Below, piece after piece: positions 8,300-15,152 of a DNA stretch of 15,576 nt. The stretch lies in NCBI GenBank assembly GCA_007125435.1, contig SLDF01000281.1, positions 1 to 15,576 of the forward strand, given 5' to 3'. This stretch comes from Saprospiraceae bacterium. GTDB taxonomy: Bacteria; Bacteroidota; Bacteroidia; Chitinophagales; Saprospiraceae. Within the stretch, counting starts at the first letter, position 1; every line of letters begins with the position of its first letter. Under the pieces are notes generated by a model, which was not told the origin of the DNA, searched no databases, and saw nothing but the letters and a program-made list of their open reading frames with translations. Made by a program: the position numbers and the translations under genes.

Positions 8300-8456
8300 G
8301 GGATTGGGCGTGCCCCTTCGGGTCGGGCTATCCGCTTGTATTCCTGGCCGTCTCATGGGCAGTCACTAGCTGCTCCGTGGCTTCCGCTGGTCGCCCCTGC
8401 CCAGCTGTTCCTGCTTTCCATTCGTCAGCCACTCATATCGCTTCTATCCCTCACGC
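8300..8456 (+). repeat. GC-rich intergenic element (Bacteroidota GGGCGTGCCC-type repeat)
   Basis: The base composition jumps from AT-rich to GC-rich for about 155 bases immediately after nhaC. It opens with TTGGGCGTGCCCCTTCGGG followed by GGGCTATCCGCT and closes with CGCTTCTATCCCTCACGC. I associate this pair of end blocks with a dispersed non-coding repeat of Bacteroidota genomes, but cannot confirm it here. The interior has an inverted repeat, TGGGCAG at 8356-8362 with CTGCCCA at 8397-8403, and the opening block folds as GGGC-GT-GCCC or around CCCTTCGGG. It contains no transposase and may act as a transcription end or structured RNA. Confidence 0.5.
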
Positions 8457-8745
8457 AGCTATATTTGATTATAAAGATTGAAAACAAAATTAAGTTATAT
8501 CAATAAAGTTTAGTCGTCGACAAACCAGAGGCGGCTCAGTTTCTTCACTATTTGATTGACATTTGGACAAGCCGACACATCTGTGCACTACCAACAAAAG
8601 AATTAGAGCGTCTACAAAATCAGAGAATGACGTGATCCATTTATTGCATAGGTCTTACCAGAAAACTAAACCAAGTGTAATCTTTTGAATTGTCAATGAA
8701 TAATAAGTCCAAGAACAGCATGTAAAAACCATGATAAAATCAAAC

Positions 8746-8791
8746 ATGCAAGCTGATATGCACCAGATAAAAGTGAGAAAAAAACTTGCAT
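8746..8791 (-). terminator. weak inverted repeat behind the CPA2 antiporter gene
   Basis: ATGCAAG at 8746-8752 pairs with CTTGCAT at 8785-8791; read on the minus strand the second arm is followed by GTTTGATTTTAT. The 32-base loop makes it a poor intrinsic terminator. It begins 20 bases after the stop at 8811. Confidence 0.25.
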
Positions 8792-8810
8792 TAGTCTCAA
8801 ATAAATGTCT

Positions 8811-10958
8811 TTATTTTCGCTTAAAAAGACTGGATATGGTCTTGCCGATTTCATCGAGTCTTTCCAATGGTTCGATGAAAGTGGGGTTTGTGAGATCCAT
8901 GTCGGTGGTGCCGGCCACGCCTTTTTGCATGGGGTATATGAGAATGTAAGACGTATCGCGAAAATACTTGTTGAGATAGGATGGAATTCTCGTCATATTT
9001 CGGTGATATGAAGGCCAATTTTTGCGGCTCATTACGATGATAAGGTTGTCGTTTTGGTTAAAGTCTCTAGATAGAATAAGGAAGTCGTCCCAGTCGGTAA
9101 ACTCTTCAAAATTACATTCTATGGGGTGTTTTTTCTGTATGTCTTCGATGTAGGACAAGGTCTCTTTGGAAGCGTAGAAAAGTAATGTTGCGCCTGAGTT
9201 ACGAGCGATATTCCATACTTTCAAGAGCCAGTAAGGAAAACCAATTTCTTTCTCGGCATTTTCAGGTACTATAATGATATGCCTCTTGATGGTACCAAAG
9301 GGCTGAGCAGGTTTGTAGATGAGTGTAGTGGTATTGCAGCGCATGAGGATACCCTCGGTAAGGTTGCCAAGGAATGAATCAGAAATACCCTTATGGACAT
9401 GAAGACCAAGTATCATATCTGTGATACGATGTTCTTTGACGACATTGGAGATACCATTGACTGTGTTCAAGTCATAACGGAGCAACTCTGTCATGACATT
9501 ATCCGTGGCTGCTGCTGTCACTGCCGCAAGGTTCAGAATTTTTTTAGCTTTTTTCTCTGCAATACCGTTAGCGTTTTCATCATCGATAATGCTGAGGGCA
9601 AAGAGTCCTGTTTTATTCTTTTTTGATTTGGTGGTAACACCGAGATTAACCATTTCTTCTGTGGTCTCCATATTGCTGACCGGTATCAGTATGCGCTCTT
9701 TAATATCTTCGTCGTCCACCGCCGCATCTGTACTTTCTTGAAGTACAATATTTCGAGCACCTTTTTGCCCTACGAATGAGGCTACAGTACACGTCACCAG
9801 AATCATCAATATCGTACCATTGAGAATACTTTCACTGAGTAACCTGATGGGTTCTCCTGTATCAGTCTCGCCGATGATGACATTATAACCGACCAATACA
9901 GCTGCTAAGGTGGCCGCAGCCTGGGCACTACTAAGTCCAAATATCAAACGCCTCTGATCGACAGAGAAACGAAATGATTTTTGTGTCAACCAGGCAGCTA
10001 TGAATTTGGATGAAATGGCAGCAGCAATCATCACAGCAGCTACTTTGATCGTTTCAAAGTCCTGAAAGAATACGCGAAAGTCAATCAACATACCTACCCC
10101 AATCAAAAAGAATGGTATGAAAATAGCATTACCAACAAATTCTATCCTATTCATTAGTGGCGATGTATGGGGGATGAGCCTATTCAATGCAAGACCGGCA
10201 AGGAATGCTCCAATGATTGCTTCTATTCCAGCTAACTCAGCTAATACAGCACCGAGATAAACCATAACCAAAACAAAAATGTATTGGGTCACATTATCAT
10301 CAAATCGTTTGATAAACCATCGACCTATAATAGGAAACAACAACATAACAATGAGTCCAAAAACGATAATAGATATAGATAGCCTGATCCAAAACTCATT
10401 ATTGACCTCTCCCACCGACATACCCACGATAACGGCTAAAACCAAAAGTGCAAGTGTATCCGTGATCATTGTTCCCCCTACAGCGATATTGACAGCAGGA
10501 TTCTTAGCCACGCCCAGCTTACTCATGAGAGGATACGCAATTAAAGTGTGCGAGGCAAACATACTGGCTAACAGTATGGATGTAGGAATTGAATAATCAA
10601 GTAAATACAATCCTGCAGCTGTACCAATTCCCATCGGAATAATAAAAGTATAAAGACCAAAAATGATACTCTTGACACTGTTCTTCTTGAAGTCGCCTAG
10701 ATCAATCTCCAGACCTGCTAAAAACATAATGTATAACAATCCGGCAGTACCAGATAAAATGATGCTACTATCTCTTTCCATAAGATAAAAGCCATTGGGT
10801 CCTATGATAGCACCTGCAATGATCAAACCAAGTAATGGCGGCACCTTAAGTCTATTCAGTACAATAGGCGCCAATAAAATAATAATCAGTATGAGTAGAA
10901 ACCTCAATACAGGGTCTGTAAGCGGCAGCGAAAATTCTAATGTACTGAGTAGTGTCAT
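8811..10958 (-). CDS. CPA2-family cation/proton antiporter with C-terminal USP-like tail
   Basis: A 715-residue protein. Residues ~15-400 form the 12-13 helix Na+/H+ exchanger domain, with VPPLLGLIIAGAIIGPNG (39-56) and FLAGLEID (79-86) as in KefB/KefC-type CPA2 proteins, GGTMITDTLALLVLA (161-175) with the ion-binding Asp167 preceded by Thr166, and GAFLAGLALNRLIP (250-263). The cytosolic part (about 420-715) has no RCK/TrkA-N nucleotide-binding domain; instead it shows two weak universal-stress-protein-like halves (ERILIPVSNM from 421 and KRHIIIVPEN near 567). This layout is common in Bacteroidota. Transport of K+ or Na+ against H+ is likely; the ion cannot be decided. It lies convergent to nhaC and downstream of nhaA on the same strand, but separated from it by 524 bases and two terminator-like hairpins. 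Confidence 0.9.
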   Translation of the reverse strand: MTLLSTLEFSLPLTDPVLRFLLILIIILLAPIVLNRLKVPPLLGLIIAGAIIGPNGFYLMERDSSIILSGTAGLLYIMFLAGLEIDLGDFKKNSVKSIIFGLYTFIIPMGIGTAAGLYLLDYSIPTSILLASMFASHTLIAYPLMSKLGVAKNPAVNIAVGGTMITDTLALLVLAVIVGMSVGEVNNEFWIRLSISIIVFGLIVMLLFPIIGRWFIKRFDDNVTQYIFVLVMVYLGAVLAELAGIEAIIGAFLAGLALNRLIPHTSPLMNRIEFVGNAIFIPFFLIGVGMLIDFRVFFQDFETIKVAAVMIAAAISSKFIAAWLTQKSFRFSVDQRRLIFGLSSAQAAATLAAVLVGYNVIIGETDTGEPIRLLSESILNGTILMILVTCTVASFVGQKGARNIVLQESTDAAVDDEDIKERILIPVSNMETTEEMVNLGVTTKSKKNKTGLFALSIIDDENANGIAEKKAKKILNLAAVTAAATDNVMTELLRYDLNTVNGISNVVKEHRITDMILGLHVHKGISDSFLGNLTEGILMRCNTTTLIYKPAQPFGTIKRHIIIVPENAEKEIGFPYWLLKVWNIARNSGATLLFYASKETLSYIEDIQKKHPIECNFEEFTDWDDFLILSRDFNQNDNLIIVMSRKNWPSYHRNMTRIPSYLNKYFRDTSYILIYPMQKGVAGTTDMDLTNPTFIEPLERLDEIGKTISSLFKRK

Positions 10959-10996
10959 GATTGCGTTTGCTTTCTATAGTTATGATTTAGGTGTAT

Positions 10997-11018
10997 AAAA
11001 AAAAGAAGCATTGGCTTC
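10997..11018 (-). terminator. terminator-like hairpin in the leader of the CPA2 antiporter gene
   Basis: On the minus strand GAAGC-CAAT-GCTTC is followed directly by eight T. The stem is only five base pairs but perfect, with a four-base loop. It ends 39 bases before the ATG at 10958, so it either ends transcription coming from upstream (a leader RNA or read-through from nhaA) or acts as an attenuator of the antiporter gene. Confidence 0.5.
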
Positions 11019-11124
11019 AAATGAATCGATAGTGCTATAATTAGATGATTGAATCTGTGCCAATATATGGTTTATCTACAAAATATGCAATTATTCATAT
11101 TATGTCAACTTCAAAGTGAAATGT

Positions 11125-11148
11125 AAGCAGAAAAGCAGAAAAGCAGAA
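11125..11148. repeat. three tandem copies of AAGCAGAA
   Basis: The 8-base unit occurs three times without a mismatch, followed by AAAACTG. It is in non-coding DNA and is probably a simple slippage repeat. Confidence 0.7.
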
Positions 11149-11204
11149 AAACTGTAAATACCTATAGTGTCATTATATTGTACGTCTAAATGTCGTGTTT
11201 TCTG

Positions 11205-11345
11205 GTCTTGCATCAGCGATGTGAAGTGGTGGCGCAGCGTATGCGTAGCCAGACTCGATGGAGCAAAAAGCGGAATCGAGGCCGAACGAATAGTGAGCCA
11301 CGTAACGTAGCGACCCATAACAAAGTGGAGGGTGATGCCCAAAGC
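11205..11345 (-). repeat. second GC-rich intergenic element, possibly related to the one at 8300
   Basis: About 140 bases are clearly more GC-rich than the flanks. Read on the minus strand it opens with TTGGGCATCACCCTCCAC and, 20 bases later, GGGTCG (complement of 11311-11316), the same blocks and order that open the element at 8300. GCATCA at 11210-11215 and TGATGC at 11333-11338 form short terminal inverted repeats, and CTCGAT/ATCGAG form an inner hairpin with a 15-base loop near 11252-11278. No protein is recognisable in any frame. The relation to the first element is by eye and only partial. Confidence 0.35.
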
Positions 11346-11365
11346 GACAACATAAAATACAACCA

Positions 11366-11422
11366 TTCAATATAAAAATGCTGGGCAGAGTCAGGCTTAA
11401 TAAGCAAACTCTACACAGCATT
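11366..11422 (-). terminator. intrinsic terminator of nhaA (long imperfect hairpin plus T tract)
   Basis: AATGCTG (11377-11383) pairs with CAGCATT (11416-11422), AGAGT (11387-11391) with ACTCT (11408-11412), and GCTT with AAGC inside (11395-11405), separated by a 3x3 internal loop and a few unpaired bases: 7+5+4 base pairs. On the minus strand the second arm runs into TTTTTATATT. It starts 61 bases after the nhaA stop at 11483. Confidence 0.65.
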
Positions 11423-11482
11423 ATCTCAGTAGTGATAGAATATGATTTAGCTTTTGAGCCACAGACAACGTAACCGCAAGAA

Positions 11483-12865
11483 TCAAGTCGTAGCTAAATC
11501 TTCTTTCTTATCACGTATATGGGTGACTGGATCGTCATGTCTTGAACGTATAGCATTCTTAATAATGACGTACCCCAAAATACCTGCAATAGAAGAAGCC
11601 ATGAGAATACCCATTTTTGCTTGCTGAATGTACACATAGCTCTCAAATGCTAATGAGTTGATAAATAAAGACATGGTGAAGCCTATGGCTGCTAGAAAAG
11701 AGGCTCCAAGAATCATACGACTGTTTAGACTATCCGGCATCTTGTACAGTCCAAGCTTCAAGCCCAGCATAGATAAACCGTATATACCAACTATTTTTCC
11801 AACAAGTAAACCCAATAATACGCCTAGTGCTACGGGACTTGAAATCATTTGAAAAAAGCTGCTGTCAATAACCACCCCTGCATTAGCAAGTGCAAATATC
11901 GGCATGACTACGTATAATACCAGGCCATGCATAGTGTGCTCAAGGTTTTGAAGTGGTGACATTGCATTGCTGGAGACCCTTTTAATCTCACCAATAATAT
12001 TTTCTTCATCTGAGGATAAAAGGTATTTCTCTTTTTCAGCCTTTTTAGCGATCTGCAATTTTTCAGTTAGACTTTTTACAGAGGCTATATATTTCTTCTT
12101 ATCAATAGCTCTAGTCGCAGGTATTGCAAATGCAGCTAAAACGGCAGCAATAGTAGCATGAACGCCTGAGAGCAAAAAGGCTAGCCAGACACCACCTATT
12201 CCTAACACGGCATAGATAAGAACATTTCTTATACCATAACGATTTAGTACAAACATGATCAAAAGAAAGAAAAAGCCAATAGATAAGTACAGTACTGAAA
12301 TTTCAGAAGTATAAAATAGTGCGACAATTGCTACAGCCCCAATATCATCAATGATAGCTAAGGCAGTCAAAAATACTTTTAGTTGTATAGGAACCCTTGA
12401 TCCCAATAAATAGATAACACCCAGTGCAAATGCTATATCAGTAGCCATAGGTATACCCCAACCATTCAAAGCCTCTCCACCGACAGGCCTGTTGATAAGA
12501 AAATATATCAAACCGGGAATTAACATGCCTCCAACTGCTCCTACTAAAGGCATTGCAATATTCTTTGGGTTGGAAAGCTGACCTGCAATCAACTCTCTTT
12601 TGAGCTCAAGTCCAATGACAAAGAAAAATACAGACATTAGTCCATCATTGATCCAAAGTAATAGAGGTTTGTAAATACTAAAATTACCTATGGTAAAGCC
12701 TAACTCAAGACTCAACAATCTTTCTATAAAAGCATTGGCTGGACTATTAGCTAAAAGTAAGGCCATAAAAGCAGAAGAAAATAGCAATATGGCACTAAAA
12801 GAACTTTTTTTTACGAAAGATTTGATAGGACTAAAAATAGAAAAATCCAAAGCATCATTTTTCAT
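11483..12865 (-). CDS. nhaA: Na+/H+ antiporter NhaA
   Basis: A 460-residue inner-membrane antiporter exchanging cytoplasmic Na+ (or Li+) for external protons. The catalytic set is complete: MATDIAFA with Asp143, ALAIIDDIGAVAIVALFYT with Asp173/Asp174 (equivalent to E. coli Asp163/164), and GKIVG with Lys357 (equivalent to Lys300). INDGLMSVFFFVIGLELKRE (72-91) and the periplasmic-end SGVHATIAAVLAAFAIPA are also diagnostic. It is about 70 residues longer than E. coli NhaA (388), mainly because of a charged loop at about 253-310 (DKKKYIASVKSLTEKL...SDEEN), which is common in this phylum. The ATG at 12865 gives the usual short N-terminus; no Shine-Dalgarno is visible. A 16-bp palindrome lies 61-76 bases upstream. 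Confidence 0.95.
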   Translation of the reverse strand: MKNDALDFSIFSPIKSFVKKSSFSAILLFSSAFMALLLANSPANAFIERLLSLELGFTIGNFSIYKPLLLWINDGLMSVFFFVIGLELKRELIAGQLSNPKNIAMPLVGAVGGMLIPGLIYFLINRPVGGEALNGWGIPMATDIAFALGVIYLLGSRVPIQLKVFLTALAIIDDIGAVAIVALFYTSEISVLYLSIGFFFLLIMFVLNRYGIRNVLIYAVLGIGGVWLAFLLSGVHATIAAVLAAFAIPATRAIDKKKYIASVKSLTEKLQIAKKAEKEKYLLSSDEENIIGEIKRVSSNAMSPLQNLEHTMHGLVLYVVMPIFALANAGVVIDSSFFQMISSPVALGVLLGLLVGKIVGIYGLSMLGLKLGLYKMPDSLNSRMILGASFLAAIGFTMSLFINSLAFESYVYIQQAKMGILMASSIAGILGYVIIKNAIRSRHDDPVTHIRDKKEDLATT

Positions 12866-12925
12866 AACTCGATGTTTTAAATAAAGTATACAATGCCTTT
12901 TAGTTAATAGACCTTGGCAAGAGTC

Positions 12926-12941
12926 TCTTTAAGCTTAAAGA
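12926..12941. promoter_or_regulatory. 16-bp perfect palindrome upstream of nhaA (possible operator)
   Basis: TCTTTAAGCTTAAAGA is its own reverse complement over all 16 bases. Its near edge is 61 bases before the nhaA ATG, where a regulator site would be expected. It could also be a short hairpin in a long leader. No regulator gene is adjacent. Confidence 0.35.
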
Positions 12942-13048
12942 TTTTAATCATCTGACTTTAAATATCGAAAATGAACACTTCGTTCTCGGAGGTAGAAAGT
13001 GTAACAAATCTTTAACAATAAAGCTACAGAAATGAGAGGATCAGGCTC

Positions 13049-13099
13049 AAAAAAAAGGGCTTAATAGGCTGTTTATTAGGCCTTTATTAACTAAACAGC
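13049..13099 (-). terminator. terminator of the DUF2490-MORN operon, with alternative hairpins
   Basis: On the minus strand GGC.TAATA pairs with TATTA.GCC around a seven-base loop (13058-13082) and is followed by C and eight T (13056-13049). A second perfect 8-bp stem, GCTGTTTA (13068-13075) with TAAACAGC (13092-13099), overlaps the first, so the two folds exclude each other. The first fold plus T tract is a standard intrinsic terminator about 115 bases after the MORN stop. Confidence 0.55.
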
Positions 13100-13212
13100 T
13101 ATGACTAAGATGGGAAATTATGATCATTCACTTTACAGCTAAGCAAAGTTGTCACTGAACAAAAGATTGATAATAGGATGAACTTAGGCAAAATATAAAG
13201 GGGTATGTTTAA

Positions 13213-14115
13213 TCAATCAGCATCCTTTTCATTTTTTTCATCCTTTGCAGGCTGTTCATCAACCTGAGTGTTTTTTGACTCTTTATAGGCGCGGGTTTTT
13301 CTCCTGTCGAAGCGATCTCTTTCAAAAAAACCATGTACCAGGGTATCGCCAGACGCACTTATGACCGTTCCAAATCCACAACGCTCGCCATCTGTCCATT
13401 CTCCGGTGTAGTAGTCACCATTCCTAAAAAAATAGGTCCCCTCTCCATTGCGGCGATCATTTTCATAGTACCCTTCATAGACTTCACCCTTTGCAGTTTT
13501 GAAATATCCATAGCCTTCGCGCTTATTGTTGTGCCATTGTCCTCTGTAAAAGCTTTCGTCAGACCAGATTCCAACACCTTCTCCAGTCGCCATGCTATCA
13601 ACTACCGTACCTAAATAATGAATATTATGTCCTCTGCCATTTGTAAAATTGAGGTATTTGATTCTAGACAATTGGTCAATCAAACTAACTTTAATTTCTT
13701 TTTTAGTGCGGGTCTCTTTGTAGCATTCCTTCATTAATGAAATGAGTTCCGGAAATGATTTAACCTTCAGTAAAATACTACTTTCTTTTACCGCTGAACA
13801 GTCCGATAATATAGTCACAAGTGAATTCTTTAGATAGTCCATATTGTCACCATCCTCAGCTATAATAACCAATTCGGCAACTTCCATTCTTAAACTAAGA
13901 AATTCGTCATCTACGCGATCTAATTCAATTACCTTGTAGAGCATAAATGCAGAATCAATTTCGCCTCTTATGAACAGGTCTTCAGCTTCAGCAAGCTTCA
14001 TATACTGCTGTGACTCTACCTTTAGGTTCACCAATCTCAATGATTGAAGTATGGCAAATGCAATTACTATAACAAATGCAATTAGTGTAAAAATTGAATT
14101 ATATTGTCTTTTCAT
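13213..14115 (-). CDS. membrane-anchored MORN-repeat protein
   Basis: A 300-residue protein. Residues 8-27 are one hydrophobic helix after MKRQYN, so it is anchored in the inner membrane (or is an uncleaved signal). Residues ~36-150 are helical and resemble a TPR-like solenoid (AEAEDLFIRGEIDSAFMLYK). Residues ~167-262 hold MORN repeats: a degenerate first, then YRGQWHNNKREGYG (190-203), YEGYYENDRRNGEG (213-226) and YTGEWTDGERCGFG (236-249), then a degenerate last. The tail is charged (DEQPAKDEKNEKDAD). MORN repeats are usually protein or membrane contacts; no enzyme domain is fused. I chose the ATG at 14115, 10 bases after the stop of the DUF2490 gene; an in-frame ATG at 14136 would add seven residues and overlap that gene. 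Function unknown. Confidence 0.78.
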   Translation of the reverse strand: MKRQYNSIFTLIAFVIVIAFAILQSLRLVNLKVESQQYMKLAEAEDLFIRGEIDSAFMLYKVIELDRVDDEFLSLRMEVAELVIIAEDGDNMDYLKNSLVTILSDCSAVKESSILLKVKSFPELISLMKECYKETRTKKEIKVSLIDQLSRIKYLNFTNGRGHNIHYLGTVVDSMATGEGVGIWSDESFYRGQWHNNKREGYGYFKTAKGEVYEGYYENDRRNGEGTYFFRNGDYYTGEWTDGERCGFGTVISASGDTLVHGFFERDRFDRRKTRAYKESKNTQVDEQPAKDEKNEKDAD

Positions 14116-14125
14116 AATAAAGAAT

Positions 14126-14950
14126 TTAATCAGCATATCGCAGTGGCTTTGTATACCTCCTGCCCAGATAAGATATTTGATCTATGGTCACAGCCAGCAT
14201 GACACCACGGCCGCGATCAAATTGGTATCCACTGCCTCTTGTTCTCAATCTATCCAGATACCTCAGTTCAATTCTTGCGGTATTGAAGAAACGATATCCA
14301 ATACCGGCATATATTCTATTTTGATTAAATGTATTGTATACAACAGGAGCTCCCATATTTAGTCCCAACTCTACTGATGAAGCTAGATACAATACACCGG
14401 GTGTATAGAAGTCAGGTGCATTCAACATATACCTGAACCTATAACGCAGCCTAAGTCTAAAAAATGATGTAAAGTCTGCTTTTCCAACCTCCGATCTATT
14501 TCTAAACTCTAACCTATATCGCCAGGTGTGCATGAGTTTTCCTTTTCTCTGTCTCAAGTGATGAAAAAACTGTACACTTGAACGCAACTCAAAAGAATTA
14601 GGAATATCCAGGTCACTTTCTAGAGCAGCATATGCCCTGGTAAAATGATAGCTTAAAGGACTAACAGATACCCTCGCATCTGAACCAAATTGAAAATGGA
14701 GCCAACCACGTACACTAGTCCGCAAGCCTCTTTCTAATGGATTAAGACCATCTAGCACACTACCTCTTCTATGTATAACATCTCCGCCTATACCCCAGGT
14801 CTTGCCTTCGAATATCTCAGTTGTCTCGACTTTACCCCATATGACACCATGGTTGTAAATTTGTTTTCTATCCACTTGAGCTTGCAGCATCATTCCTGTC
14901 GCACAGATAAGGCAAGCAATGAACAAGAGGCTTAGTTTGTATGGTCGCAT
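14126..14950 (-). CDS. DUF2490-type outer-membrane protein
   Basis: A 274-residue protein. Residues 1-25 are a signal peptide (MRPYKLSLLFIACLICATG..., cleavage near LQAQ). The remainder is built of amphipathic strands with many Arg, Tyr and Phe and repeated L-x-Y-R-F-R-Y patterns (RLRLRYRFRYML near 165-175; IRIYAGIGYRFF-like strand near 210-220; FNTARIELRYLDRLR). This fits DUF2490, a family of predicted outer-membrane barrels in Bacteroidota with no known substrate. I chose the ATG at 14950 because the in-frame ATG at 14965 lies at the predicted transcription start and would put five residues before the signal. It is followed after 10 bases by the MORN gene, so the two are probably cotranscribed. 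Confidence 0.72.
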   Translation of the reverse strand: MRPYKLSLLFIACLICATGMMLQAQVDRKQIYNHGVIWGKVETTEIFEGKTWGIGGDVIHRRGSVLDGLNPLERGLRTSVRGWLHFQFGSDARVSVSPLSYHFTRAYAALESDLDIPNSFELRSSVQFFHHLRQRKGKLMHTWRYRLEFRNRSEVGKADFTSFFRLRLRYRFRYMLNAPDFYTPGVLYLASSVELGLNMGAPVVYNTFNQNRIYAGIGYRFFNTARIELRYLDRLRTRGSGYQFDRGRGVMLAVTIDQISYLGRRYTKPLRYAD

Positions 14951-14973
14951 GAAGTTATTTATCATTCAAGCTC

Positions 14974-14981
14974 CAAAATTA
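14974..14981 (-). promoter_or_regulatory. -7 box before the DUF2490-MORN operon
   Basis: Minus-strand TAATTTTG matches TANNTTTG exactly and is identical to the box before the giant surface protein. It lies 24 bases before the ATG at 14950. The -33 region shows only TTTC at 18 bases, so support rests on the -7 box. Confidence 0.4.
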
Positions 14982-15152
14982 ACAACTATTCCAAGTAATG
15001 AAAAATCAATAGATAGAAAACTAGAAAACAATAAAGTTGCTGAAGGTTCTAATCCGTAAATGACTTCAAGGTAATCTAACTCAGTACATGAATTATGTAA
15101 CTACTGATTGGAGATAGAGTAAACTTTATTTGACGCTTGCTGTAGCTAAATA

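Larger units (their letters stand above)
8290..8810. other. 521-bp spacer between convergent antiporter genes
   Basis: The left third holds the GC-rich element at 8300-8456. The rest is AT-rich. On the minus strand about 65 codons around 8650-8470 lack stops, but there is no ATG start and I recognise nothing in the translation. A weak inverted repeat near 8746-8791 may end the CPA2 transcript. Confidence 0.6.
10959..11482. other. 524-bp spacer between CPA2 antiporter and nhaA
   Basis: From left to right it holds a minus-strand terminator-like hairpin (10997-11018), an AT-rich stretch with no recognised signal, three copies of an 8-base repeat (11125-11148), a GC-rich element (about 11205-11345) and the nhaA terminator hairpin (11366-11422). 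Several overlapping short open frames in the GC-rich part look like chance and have no ribosome site or recognisable product. Confidence 0.6.
12866..13212. other. 347-bp spacer upstream of nhaA
   Basis: It contains the nhaA leader with a 16-bp palindrome (12926-12941), a possible hairpin (ACACT 12975-12979 with AGTGT 12998-13002 and TTCT with AGAA inside) and the terminator region of the MORN gene (13049-13099). No exact TANNTTTG box was found for nhaA; TATACTTTATTT about 25 bases before its ATG is the closest. No open frame is recognisable. Confidence 0.55.

Noticed and set aside
8470..8690. Remnant gene in the nhaC-CPA2 spacer
   Set aside because: About 65 stop-free codons on the minus strand lack a start codon and resemble nothing I recognise; this length can arise by chance.
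11125..11148. CRISPR-like tandem repeat
   Set aside because: The unit is only eight bases and the copies touch each other without spacers.
11100..11421. Several overlapping short open frames on both strands in the GC-rich spacer
   Set aside because: They occur in several frames at once, have no ribosome site or recognisable product, and coincide with the repeat-like element.
12866..13048. Sodium or pH riboswitch in the nhaA leader
   Set aside because: I see one short hairpin and a palindrome but no known riboswitch core; without covariation data the claim has no support.
14116..14136. Upstream ATG of the MORN protein overlapping the DUF2490 gene
   Set aside because: The ATG at 14115 gives a standard basic N-terminus before the membrane helix; the AGGAGG further upstream is 19 bases from 14136 and inside coding sequence. 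The choice is not certain.
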